This document shows, in pieces, positions 25,099 through 32,974 of a stretch of 64,000 nucleotides of DNA. The notes under the pieces are model-generated. The model did not search any database and had not been told where the DNA came from. It was given only the letters and a program-made list of their open reading frames with translations. Position 1 is the first letter of the stretch. Every line of letters starts with the position of its first letter. The DNA comes from Paenibacillus oryzae (GTDB taxonomy: Bacteria > Bacillota > Bacilli > Paenibacillales > Paenibacillaceae), in NCBI RefSeq assembly GCF_001675045.1, contig NZ_LYPA01000075.1, positions 1-64,000 on the forward strand, read 5' to 3'. The position numbers and the translations under genes were made by a program.

Positions 25099-25995
25099 AT
25101 GAACTTTATTAAGCTGGACATTCTGGTGCTGCTCCATCAGCACAAAAAAATAACCGCCGTTGCAGACGCATTAGGCGTCAAGCAACCAACGGTTACGTTC
25201 CATCTCAAAAGTTTGGAGGAGCTTTACGGCGTGCCTTTGTTCGAGGTGTACGGCGGCAAATACGAGCTGACGCGAGCAGGCCAGGCGCTGCTTCATTATG
25301 CCAGAAAAATCCGCGCCTTGGGTCTGGAAGCCGGCCGAGTCATGGCCGAGCAGCGCTCGCCAGAGCGCGGAGTTTTTCATATCGGAGCCAGCTATGTAGC
25401 GGGAACCTATCTTCTGCCAGCATGGATGCATTATTACAGATCCATTTACCCGGAGGTAGAGCTTCGTCTAACGATACGAACTGCTCCGGTTATCCGTCAA
25501 TTGCTTGAAGAAAGACATCTAGATGTTGGTTTTATTGCCGCCACGGGAGCAGCTGGCAGCGACGGGCTCCGCACAGAAGCCATTTGCGAGGATCGGCTTG
25601 TTGTCGCTTTTTCCGCCGACCACCCCCTGGCAGGCCGCAACGGTAAGCTTGAGCCGGAGGAGCTCGCCTGTCATCCCTTCCTGCTCCATGGAGTTCAATC
25701 TACGACGCGCGAGCTTACTGAGCATTGGGCCAATGAGCATGGAATCCGCTTTCATAATGGTATGGAGCTGGATTCTCTCGAAACGATTAAACGCTCCTTG
25801 CTGCTTGGCGGAAGCATTACCTTTATTTCGCACATGGCAATCGCAGAAGAGGTGACCTCGGGAAAACTGGCTTACGCCGATCTCCCCAGCCACTCCGCCC
25901 CGCCTCGAATGATTTATGCGTGCTACCATCCTCAGCGCTGGATGTCTCCTCAGATGAAGGCGTTCCTTCAGCTCGTCAGAGAAGCGGGAGCATGA
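25099..25995 (+). CDS. LysR family transcriptional regulator
   Basis: A 298-aa protein with the N-terminal winged helix-turn-helix (about 1-60: KKITAVADALGVKQPTVTFH, then FEVYGGKYELTRAGQ) and a two-lobed effector-binding domain from about 90 (GVFHIGASYVAGTYLLPAWM). ATG with GGGAGG upstream. Divergent from the ABC importer genes, the usual arrangement for a LysR protein that controls its neighbour; two dyads lie between them. Effector not evident. Confidence 0.88.
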   Translation: MNFIKLDILVLLHQHKKITAVADALGVKQPTVTFHLKSLEELYGVPLFEVYGGKYELTRAGQALLHYARKIRALGLEAGRVMAEQRSPERGVFHIGASYVAGTYLLPAWMHYYRSIYPEVELRLTIRTAPVIRQLLEERHLDVGFIAATGAAGSDGLRTEAICEDRLVVAFSADHPLAGRNGKLEPEELACHPFLLHGVQSTTRELTEHWANEHGIRFHNGMELDSLETIKRSLLLGGSITFISHMAIAEEVTSGKLAYADLPSHSAPPRMIYACYHPQRWMSPQMKAFLQLVREAGA

Positions 25996-26036
25996 GGACT
26001 ATCCATAATGGAACGGCATTGCCCTTTCACTACCGG

Positions 26037-26084
26037 AAGGAAGAAAATGAAAGAAAGAAAGAATGAATGGATGGATGAATGAAG
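26037..26084. repeat. Short tetranucleotide repeat tract
   Basis: A run of GAAA, GAAT and GGAT tetranucleotides lies between the LysR gene and the GyrI-like gene, in non-coding DNA between convergent genes. Confidence 0.6.
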
Positions 26085-26108
26085 TATGATAGCTTTTTAA
26101 TGCTGTTT

Positions 26109-26546
26109 TTAGCGAACAGGAATGTACCATTCTATTCTTTTCTGAGCCTGGAGTTCTTTTGTGAAAATTTCGAATCTTGGTTTGGACAAGTCAATCTTAT
26201 AGGCAGCTTGATTTTCCGGAGTGCAGACATGCGCCCAGAAATCACCGATAAATCTTGACTCAAATGAAAAGACGACATAACTTCCTTGCGGGATAGTGTA
26301 GCTAACCATTCCTTCCGGTACAGCGCCGTTTTCTGCAACCTCAACCGCGACCACAAGAGTTGGGGGATTTCCTTCAATAACCATATACTCATAATCATTT
26401 TTTTTATTAGCTACTTCATTCGATCTTGCGTTAAGCTGATCAAATAAAGCATTTTCTTGCTCCAGCCCTTCACCTGTAAAGCCTACGAGTGCAATGTCAT
26501 CCATTTCACAAATACGAGTTTGAACAAAGTCTGTGAGAACAGTCAT
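26109..26546 (-). CDS. GyrI-like/effector-binding domain protein
   Basis: A 145-aa stand-alone domain resembling the effector-binding part of AraC-type activators and GyrI (MTVLTDFVQTRICEMDDIAL start, internal YEYMVIEG and VPEGMVSYTIPQGSYVVF, and the C-terminal FEIFTKEL with RIEWYIPV, where the acidic residue in the binding pocket usually lies). It has no DNA-binding domain. I chose the ATG at 26546 with GGGAGG upstream. A 16-bp perfect palindrome at 26580-26595 lies upstream. Ligand unknown. Confidence 0.7.
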   Translation of the reverse strand: MTVLTDFVQTRICEMDDIALVGFTGEGLEQENALFDQLNARSNEVANKKNDYEYMVIEGNPPTLVVAVEVAENGAVPEGMVSYTIPQGSYVVFSFESRFIGDFWAHVCTPENQAAYKIDLSKPRFEIFTKELQAQKRIEWYIPVR

Positions 26547-26579
26547 ATTAAACCTCCCTAAATAGTTTAATTCCACATT

Positions 26580-26595
26580 AATCCATATATGGATT
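26580..26595. promoter_or_regulatory. 16-bp perfect palindrome upstream of the GyrI-like gene
   Basis: AATCCATATATGGATT is 33 bp upstream of the start codon, a position fitting an operator. No regulator can be named. Confidence 0.45.
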
Positions 26596-26608
26596 GGTGT
26601 CAATTGGA

Positions 26609-26662
26609 TTTCAAATAAAATACCGCTCATCGATTGGTTTTTTGGAAACCATCAATAAGCGG
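26609..26662 (-). terminator. spo0A terminator
   Basis: A 17-bp stem with one bulge (26623-26640 with 26646-26662: CCGCT/AGCGG at the base) is followed on the minus strand by TATTTTATTT. It lies 115 bp after the spo0A stop. Confidence 0.65.
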
Positions 26663-26776
26663 CATTCGTTGGGTTGTTATTCGAAGATCATCGGCTTAAT
26701 ACATCCGTTTATGGATATTTATCGCACCAAAGCATTTTTATTGACAGGGGTTAGTTCACCCGCGCCACTAAGGCTT

Positions 26777-27598
26777 TCAAGACACCTTATGCTCAATCCG
26801 CAGCTTGTCAGCAACCATCGCGATAAACTCGCTATTAGTAGGCTTCGACTTGCTGATGTTGATCGTATAGCCGAACAGATGGCTGATGCTGTCGATGTTG
26901 CCGCGCGTCCAGGCGACTTCGATCGCATGGCGGATGGCGCGTTCGACGCGAGATGGCGTCGTTTTGAATTTTTCGGCAATCGCCGGATACAATGTTTTAG
27001 TGATTGCACCCAATATTTCGATGTTGTTGTACACCATCGTTATGGCCTCGCGCAAGTATTGATAACCCTTGATATGAGCCGGAACGCCAATTTCGTGAAT
27101 GATGCTTGTAATATTGGCATCCAGGTTTTTGCCTTTGGCTAAAGGCACCACATTGGATTTCAGGGAAGAAGATGACGAGCTAAAGCCTGGCGATGAATAT
27201 GAAGTTGCCGAATTGCCCGTTCCTACAAGCTGGCGAATACGATTAGCCAAAATATCCATATCAAATGGCTTTAATATGTAATAGGAAGCACCCAGTTGAA
27301 CAGCCTTTTGTGTAATATTTTCTTGACCAAACGCCGTAAGCATAATGATTTTAGGCATAGGCGATAAATTCATTTCACGCAAGCGCTCAAGTACGCCAAG
27401 TCCGTCGAGATGAGGCATAATGATGTCCAGAATGAGCACATCAGGGATATTGCGGGCTTGCTCCAGATGCCTTAGCACCTCTTCACCATTGTAGGCCACC
27501 CCGTTTACATGCATATCACTTTGTTCCGAAATATATTCCGATAACAAATTTGTAAACTCACGGTTGTCATCTGCCAACAAAACTTCAATCTTGTGCAA
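26777..27598 (-). CDS. spo0A: Sporulation master regulator Spo0A
   Basis: Response regulator that triggers sporulation and other stationary-phase programmes. The 273-aa protein has a receiver domain (1-125) with acidic D10-D11, phosphorylated D58 (LILDIIMPHLDG), T88 and K110, a Ser-rich linker (about 128-145) and the Spo0A C-terminal DNA-binding domain (about 150-265: TTPSRVERAIRHAIEVAW). The start is TTG at 27598, which has GGGAGG 8 bases upstream and gives MHKIEVLLADDN; an in-frame ATG further upstream has no matching site. Upstream lie four 0A boxes and a possible sigma-H promoter. It follows spoIVB, as in B. subtilis. Confidence 0.96.
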   Translation of the reverse strand: MHKIEVLLADDNREFTNLLSEYISEQSDMHVNGVAYNGEEVLRHLEQARNIPDVLILDIIMPHLDGLGVLERLREMNLSPMPKIIMLTAFGQENITQKAVQLGASYYILKPFDMDILANRIRQLVGTGNSATSYSSPGFSSSSSSLKSNVVPLAKGKNLDANITSIIHEIGVPAHIKGYQYLREAITMVYNNIEILGAITKTLYPAIAEKFKTTPSRVERAIRHAIEVAWTRGNIDSISHLFGYTINISKSKPTNSEFIAMVADKLRIEHKVS

Positions 27599-27658
27599 AG
27601 TCCAGTCCTCCCTTAATGGATATAATGATCTGATCGAACTTGAGCTGTCTGACATAGG

Positions 27659-27684
27659 TTTTCGACATCAAGAAGCGAATTCCT
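27659..27684 (-). promoter_or_regulatory. Candidate sigma-H promoter of spo0A
   Basis: AGGAATT (27684-27678) fits the sigma-H -35 element and GTCGAAAA (27666-27659) its -10, separated by 11 bp. The -10 overlaps an 0A box, as expected for a promoter under Spo0A~P feedback. B. subtilis spo0A has a sigma-H promoter; this one is inferred. Confidence 0.45.
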
Positions 27685-27791
27685 TCTGTCGAATATTTTT
27701 TTTCTTTATTTTTTTATTGGAGTTCGATATAATTAATAATTTATTTCATGAAATGAGTGATTTCGTTCCCCTTCGACAAAAAATTGTCGAA
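27661..27791. promoter_or_regulatory. Four 0A boxes upstream of spo0A
   Basis: TTCGACA at 27661-27667, TGTCGAA at 27687-27693, TTCGACA at 27772-27778 and TGTCGAA at 27785-27791. Each is an exact match to the Spo0A core site TGTCGAA on one strand or the other. The distal pair forms a dyad with a 6-bp AAAAAT spacer. Autoregulation is known for B. subtilis spo0A. Confidence 0.75.
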
Positions 27792-27838
27792 AAAGAAAAG
27801 AAACGCCTGCCGCAATTAATGATGGGCGGCGACGTTTC
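27791..27838 (-). terminator. spoIVB terminator
   Basis: GAAACG (27800-27805) pairs with CGTTTC (27833-27838) and the inner GCCGC with GCGGC. On the minus strand the hairpin is followed by TTTCTTTTCTTTTT. It insulates spo0A from spoIVB. Confidence 0.75.
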
Positions 27839-27853
27839 ATCCAAGCCTTAGTC

Positions 27854-29209
27854 TTAAACTGCCTTTGCATTTGCTGCTTTGTTGACTTTGTTTTTGACCA
27901 GCACACCAGCATCCTGGAGCATCCATTCAATAAAGCAGCCGTATCCCGATGCAGGATCATTAACAAAAACATGTGTAACCGCGCCAACCAGCTTGCCGTC
28001 CTGTATAATGGGGCTGCCGGACATGCCTTGTACTATTCCACCTGTCCTGCTGATTAGCCGCTTATCGGTAATTTTGATAACCATGCCTTTTGTTGCCGGG
28101 CCTTCCTGCCGGGAAACATGTGCAATTTCAATGTCAAAGCGTTCGACCTTTTGACCGTTAAGCACCGTTAAAATTTGTGCAGGACCTTCCTTTACATCTT
28201 CCGCAAAAGCTACAGGTAATGCTCGACCATTAAAGCCGTGCTCCGGCACTTCCTTCATTTTTCCGAAGATGCCAAATGGCGTATTACGTTCAATGCTGCC
28301 TAAAATTCTACCCTCACGTAAAAACTGCGCTCTTTTTTCACCGGGATCGCCGGATTGGCTTTTGTTAATCGAGGTTACACTGGATTGCAGGATTTGACCT
28401 TCTCCCACTTCAATAGGCGTACCGGTATCCATATCCGTAATGACGTGGCCCAATGCGCCGTAAACGCCTTGATCTGGAGCATAAAAGGTTAATGTGCCAA
28501 CCCCTGCTGCGGAATCGCGTATATACAATCCCAGCCGCCATGCTTTATCCTCCGCATCGTAAACGGGACTTAGGGAAGTTGTGGAGAGCTTGCCGCCTCG
28601 TTTGTAGGTAATCTGCAGCGGCTTTTTGTCTTGACCGAACTTTTCGCACCACTTGCTGATCTTATGCACTTCATTAATGGGCACATTATTAATGCTCATA
28701 ATGTAATCGCCCAGCTTGAGACCTGCTGCTTCACCGGGTGAATGCTTAACGCCTCCCCCGTCTACAACCTGATGTTGCCCCACAATAAGTATTCCCGCTG
28801 ATTTCACTTTAACACCAATTGTTTGTCCGCCGGGAATGACGCGAAGATCCGGCATTACATTCACTTTAACCGTTCGGAATGGAATTTTACCGAATAATTT
28901 CACTTTCATGCTGCTTTGACCGATCTGGCTTGGCTGCAAGGACAACGGCTCGCCCAAATTTACCTTTAAGGATTGTTGTGCTTTGCCGTTGACTTGAAGC
29001 ATCGAGGGGTCCACCGTTACCTCGGCATAAACGGGAACTCCGTATTGCAGACGTTTCATTTGGCCGGAGAATAAACGAAGTTCATTCGGGAAGGCGGCAA
29101 ACTGCTGCAACGGTCCGGAGAAACCAATCAGGCACAGAAGGATAACCAGGACCAGGCCAAACCATCGCTTCCGTTCAGTGGAATTCAATGATTTCACGCT
29201 CCCTGTCAT
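27854..29209 (-). CDS. spoIVB: SpoIVB serine peptidase (sigma-K checkpoint)
   Basis: Forespore-secreted peptidase (family S55) that cleaves SpoIVFA to release pro-sigma-K processing. The 451-aa protein has an N-terminal membrane anchor (about 15-35, WFGLVLVILLCLIGF), a PDZ domain near 140-215 (GGVKHSPGEAAGLKLGDYI) and the catalytic domain with His in GALGHVITD and Ser in GMSGSPIIQDGKLVGAVTHV. The ATG at 29209 has a weak ribosome-binding site; an in-frame TTG seven codons later sits 10 bases behind AGGGAG and could be the true start. Between recN and spo0A, as in B. subtilis. Confidence 0.95.
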   Translation of the reverse strand: MTGSVKSLNSTERKRWFGLVLVILLCLIGFSGPLQQFAAFPNELRLFSGQMKRLQYGVPVYAEVTVDPSMLQVNGKAQQSLKVNLGEPLSLQPSQIGQSSMKVKLFGKIPFRTVKVNVMPDLRVIPGGQTIGVKVKSAGILIVGQHQVVDGGGVKHSPGEAAGLKLGDYIMSINNVPINEVHKISKWCEKFGQDKKPLQITYKRGGKLSTTSLSPVYDAEDKAWRLGLYIRDSAAGVGTLTFYAPDQGVYGALGHVITDMDTGTPIEVGEGQILQSSVTSINKSQSGDPGEKRAQFLREGRILGSIERNTPFGIFGKMKEVPEHGFNGRALPVAFAEDVKEGPAQILTVLNGQKVERFDIEIAHVSRQEGPATKGMVIKITDKRLISRTGGIVQGMSGSPIIQDGKLVGAVTHVFVNDPASGYGCFIEWMLQDAGVLVKNKVNKAANAKAV

Positions 29210-29311
29210 TCCATCGCATGACGAAAAAGGTTATGTCGCCATTGGCGTACCTTTAAGTTACCCCGACCCCCATCTTTTATGTCCGCAAAAACCTTCCCAG
29301 AAACCCTTCCA

Positions 29312-31012
29312 TTACGCTCCCTTTAAACCATGTGCCAAATCAAGCATTTCTTGAGCATGATGCCTTGTTTTTTCCGTAATTTCAACTCCGCCAAGCATCC
29401 GGGCCAGCTCCTCGATTCGTCCATCGCCAAGCAGCTGCTTGACGGAGGTGCAGGTTCTCTGTCCAATCACTTGCTTCTTGATTTCATAATGATGATCTGA
29501 CATACAGGCGACTTGCGGCAAATGAGTAATCGAAAAAACCTGGCAGCGATCGGACAATGCAGACAGCTTCTCTGCAATAGCTTGTGCCGCCCGGCCGCTC
29601 ACACCCGTATCTACCTCGTCAAAAACAAGCACAGGTATTTGATCGATTTCAGCGAAAATGCTTTTAAGCGCAAGCATGATGCGCGACATCTCCCCGCCTG
29701 AGGCGACTTTGCTCAACGCCTTAAGCGGCTCGCCCGGATTTGTTGTAAGCATAAATACAGCCTCGTCCATACCGTTTATATGAAGCACTGCTGTACCGTC
29801 CTGCTCCGTGCATTGAAGACTAACCTGGAAGCGCGCAGATGGCATTTGAAGATGTTTCAGTTGCGCTTCTACTGAACCAGCCAATGTGGCCGCCGCGTGT
29901 TGCCTAAGCATGGACAGCTCTCTGGCCAGCTGCTCCGCTGCCGCGAAGGCTTCAACCTCCTGCGACCTCAGCGTTTCAAGCAATTCGTCCCGATTTTCTA
30001 TACTGTCGCGCTCTACAGTAATTTTGTCCAAATACGTCAATATATCAGATATGGTTTCCCCATATTTACGTTTCAATCCATTAATCATATCCAGCCGTTC
30101 TTCAACGGCATCCAAAGCGCCGGGATCGGATTCGATATTATCGCGATAATCCCGCAACTGGAAGGCAACATCCTCTGCTTGATAAAATGCCGACTGGAGC
30201 TGCTCCACTAACGGACCAAGCCGAGAAACATCAAAACCGCGCACATCCCCCAGCCGTACAATGGCTTTGCTAAGGGCATCCAGCCCTTTGCTGCCGCTTA
30301 AAAGCGCATACGCCTCCGAAACGGTGTCCAGCCGTTTTTCAGCATACATCAGGCGCTGGCGCTGCTCCGCCAGCTCATCGTCCTCGCCGGGCTTTAAGGC
30401 CGCGGCGCTGATTTCTTCGATTTGAAAACGGTACAGGTCCAGCATCTGCACGCTTTGTCTTGCGGATTTTTCCAAATCCCTTAAAGCGCTTTTGATGCCT
30501 TGAAGACGATGATAAGCTGCCCGGTATTGCTCCTTGCGCTCCTGAAGCAAATCGCCGCCAAACAGGTCCAGCCATTCCAGATGCCGTTCGCTTCTCAGCA
30601 GCGATTGATGCTCGTGCTGACCATGAATATTTACAAGGCATTCGCCTACCTCGCGAAGCATCGTTAGCGTTACCATTTGCCCATTGATTCGGCTGGTGCT
30701 TTTGCCATTGGAGGACAGCTCGCGCCTGATAACAAGCTTTTCCTCCGGAGAATGATGAATGCCCAGAGCTAGCAGCGTTTTCCATGCCGGATGTGAAACC
30801 GGCAAATCGAACATGGCCTCCATCTCCGCTTTATCGCAGCCATATCGCACCATATCTGCAGATCCGCGTCCTCCGGCAATTAGGCTAAGGGCGTCGATCA
30901 GTATAGATTTTCCTGCTCCCGTTTCACCGGTAAGCACATGAAATCCGCGATGGAAAGATACGCTTACTTCTTCGATAACAGCCAAATTTCGGATGGACAT
31001 TTCCTGCAGCAT
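29312..31012 (-). CDS. recN: DNA repair protein RecN
   Basis: SMC-like ATPase that assembles at double-strand breaks and helps recombination. The 566-aa protein starts MLQEMSIRNLAVIEEVSVSF and has Walker A GETGAGKSILIDAL (about 30-43), long central coiled coils (about 150-370), and the C-terminal signature VASGGEMSRIMLALK with Walker B VLVFDEVDTGVSGR. I chose the ATG at 31012, with GGGAG 9 bases upstream, over an in-frame codon 33 bases earlier. It follows argR, the order of B. subtilis ahrC-recN-spoIVB. Confidence 0.95.
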   Translation of the reverse strand: MLQEMSIRNLAVIEEVSVSFHRGFHVLTGETGAGKSILIDALSLIAGGRGSADMVRYGCDKAEMEAMFDLPVSHPAWKTLLALGIHHSPEEKLVIRRELSSNGKSTSRINGQMVTLTMLREVGECLVNIHGQHEHQSLLRSERHLEWLDLFGGDLLQERKEQYRAAYHRLQGIKSALRDLEKSARQSVQMLDLYRFQIEEISAAALKPGEDDELAEQRQRLMYAEKRLDTVSEAYALLSGSKGLDALSKAIVRLGDVRGFDVSRLGPLVEQLQSAFYQAEDVAFQLRDYRDNIESDPGALDAVEERLDMINGLKRKYGETISDILTYLDKITVERDSIENRDELLETLRSQEVEAFAAAEQLARELSMLRQHAAATLAGSVEAQLKHLQMPSARFQVSLQCTEQDGTAVLHINGMDEAVFMLTTNPGEPLKALSKVASGGEMSRIMLALKSIFAEIDQIPVLVFDEVDTGVSGRAAQAIAEKLSALSDRCQVFSITHLPQVACMSDHHYEIKKQVIGQRTCTSVKQLLGDGRIEELARMLGGVEITEKTRHHAQEMLDLAHGLKGA

Positions 31013-31056
31013 GATTGATTTCTCCCTTCTAGTGCGTGCTTTCAAATTTTTGCTTA

Positions 31057-31509
31057 CTAATTCAACATTTCCAGTAAACGCTCCACCATAGCGGAGCTTT
31101 GCTCCTTAGTCCGGCAAATAATCAAAATGGTATCGTCGCCGCAAATTGTACCCATGACCTCATCCCACTCCATATTGTCGATCAAGGCTCCAATCGTATT
31201 GGCCGTTCCAGGAAGACATTTGAGAACCACAAGATTTTCAGTAAAGTCAATGCTGGCGAAATGATCCACTATAGCCCGTTTCAGCTTATGAATGGGATTT
31301 TGCCGCTGCTGCTCTATGGGCAAGGAATATTTGTACCGTCCTTCCGCAATGGGCACTTTCGCCAGCATCAGCTCTTTAATGTCCCGTGAAACGGTTGCCT
31401 GGGTAACTTGCATCCCGGAAGCGCGCAGCGCCTCCACCAGTTCCTCTTGTGTTTCAATTTCCTTAGATCCGATAATTTCCTTTATCTTGTATTGCCTGAT
31501 TGCCTTCAT
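31057..31509 (-). CDS. argR: Arginine repressor
   Basis: Arginine-dependent regulator of arginine synthesis and breakdown. The 150-aa protein has the winged helix-turn-helix (about 1-65: IIGSKEIETQEELVEALRAS, TQATVSRDIKEL) and the C-terminal hexamerisation/arginine-binding domain (about 80-150) with GTANTIGALIDN and GTICGDDTILIIC. GGAGGACGG precedes the ATG. Located between tlyA and recN, as ahrC in B. subtilis. Confidence 0.95.
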   Translation of the reverse strand: MKAIRQYKIKEIIGSKEIETQEELVEALRASGMQVTQATVSRDIKELMLAKVPIAEGRYKYSLPIEQQRQNPIHKLKRAIVDHFASIDFTENLVVLKCLPGTANTIGALIDNMEWDEVMGTICGDDTILIICRTKEQSSAMVERLLEMLN

Positions 31510-31528
31510 AAACCGTCCTCCAAATCCT

Positions 31529-31993
31529 TTAGTCGGAAAGATGGAATTCTATTTTCTTCACGATGCCTTCCTTGGCGTCGACATAAAGCACTCCATTGCA
31601 GTGGGGCAGCAGCAGCGCATATACGAGCAGCCTGTCCCGGACACCGCTTGCCGTCCATTCCATAGGCTTGCGTTCCCTTGCCGCTTTGACAACGTAGGTA
31701 AAGCCCTTTTTTTCTGCCATATAATCAATGTACAGTCTTGAGCCATTGCCGAGCGGAGCATCATCCAGCTCGATGGGTATGGGAATAACGTGTTTTCCCG
31801 ATGTTACGGTATACCCCTTTTTCTCAAGCAGCTGTACATTTTCGTCCTGATCGTTAATGGAGCCGCCTTTGCCAAGCTTGACCCTATTCAGGTTCACCGG
31901 CTCATGCAGCCATCTGTAGAACGCCCGGTAAAGCCATATCGCAAGCAATAAGCCGGCAAGTCCCATTACGAACCAATCACCGTACTTGTCCAA
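31529..31993 (-). CDS. Membrane-anchored hypothetical protein
   Basis: About 154 aa with one N-terminal membrane helix (about 6-25, WFVMGLAGLLLAIWLYRAFY) and a soluble domain that contains LLEKKGYTVTSGKHVIPIPI, LYIDYMAEKKGFTYVVKAAR and WTASGVRDRLL. The last part resembles a nuclease-like or stress-protein fold but I cannot name a family. I chose the TTG at 31993, behind GAGGTGCGGCGAA; other in-frame starts lie up to 42 bases earlier. It lies between tlyA and argR on the same strand and is probably co-transcribed. Function unknown. Confidence 0.6.
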   Translation of the reverse strand: MDKYGDWFVMGLAGLLLAIWLYRAFYRWLHEPVNLNRVKLGKGGSINDQDENVQLLEKKGYTVTSGKHVIPIPIELDDAPLGNGSRLYIDYMAEKKGFTYVVKAARERKPMEWTASGVRDRLLVYALLLPHCNGVLYVDAKEGIVKKIEFHLSD

Positions 31994-32129
31994 TTCGCCG
32001 CACCTCATTCCAAGCAAGGTTAAGGAAGCGAACATCTGTTTGGTTATAGTGTATCAAATAGTAGGCTTCCCTGTAAAGCAAAAAGATGCCGGTGCAGTTC
32101 CCCGCTGTCCGGCATCCTTCCTGGCTGCA

Positions 32130-32960
32130 TTATTTGGGATCTCCCCTGAACGTCTGGTTTGCCTCTTCAACAAGAGCGCGCAATACCGCGTCATCCGGTA
32201 CCGTTCCAACCGCCTCGTCCTTGCGCCAAAGCGCAAGAAATTCAATATTGCCTTCACCGCCCGTAATAGGCGAAAAGGTGATGTCCTGAAGCGTATAACG
32301 CATCTCGGAGGCAAAACCCAATACATTGCGCAGCACCTCCAAATGTACGGAAGGCTCTCGCACAACGCCGGATTTGCCCACCTTCTCACGGCCCGCCTCG
32401 AATTGCGGCTTGATGAGCGCCATGACTTCAGCGCCTTCGGGCAGAAGGTTATAAAGCGCAGGCAAAATATGGCGAAGCGAAATAAAGGAAACGTCAATGC
32501 TGGCAAAATCCGGAGACGGTCCCTCCAGATGCTGTGGCTCTGTATAACGGAAATTGGTTCTTTCCATGACGGCTACGCGGGGATGGTTGCGAAGACTCCA
32601 ATCCAGCTGGTTATATCCCACATCGATAGCGTATACGTAGGCCGCCCCGTGCTGGAGGGCGCAGTCCGTAAAACCGCCCGTGGACGCCCCGATATCCAGC
32701 ATGACCCGATCCTTCATCTCGATGCCGAACGCGGCTATCGCCTTTTCCAGCTTGAGCCCGCCTCGGCTGACATAAGGGTGAAGGGAGCCCTTCACCTTGA
32801 TCCTTGCCTCCCGGCTGACCTTCATGCCGCTTTTGTCAACCGGCTCCTCATTGACCAGCACAAGCCCCGCCATTAATGCCCGCTTTGCTTTTTCGCGGCT
32901 ATCAAAATAGCCAAGCTCTACCAGCAGCACGTCAATTCGTTCCTTGCCTGATGTTGTCAT
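32130..32960 (-). CDS. tlyA: TlyA family RNA 2'-O-methyltransferase / hemolysin-like
   Basis: A 276-aa protein with an N-terminal S4 RNA-binding domain (about 5-65, RIDVLLVELGYFDSREKAKR) and an FtsJ-type methyltransferase domain from about 65, with the SAM motif DIGASTGGFTDCAL and the later DVSFISLRHILPAL. TlyA proteins methylate ribosomal RNA cytidines; B. subtilis YqxC lies in the same place between dxs and ahrC. ATG with GGAGAG upstream, 14 bp after dxs. Methylation target inferred from the family. Confidence 0.88.
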   Translation of the reverse strand: MTTSGKERIDVLLVELGYFDSREKAKRALMAGLVLVNEEPVDKSGMKVSREARIKVKGSLHPYVSRGGLKLEKAIAAFGIEMKDRVMLDIGASTGGFTDCALQHGAAYVYAIDVGYNQLDWSLRNHPRVAVMERTNFRYTEPQHLEGPSPDFASIDVSFISLRHILPALYNLLPEGAEVMALIKPQFEAGREKVGKSGVVREPSVHLEVLRNVLGFASEMRYTLQDITFSPITGGEGNIEFLALWRKDEAVGTVPDDAVLRALVEEANQTFRGDPK

Positions 32961-32974
32961 ATTGCTCTCCGTTT

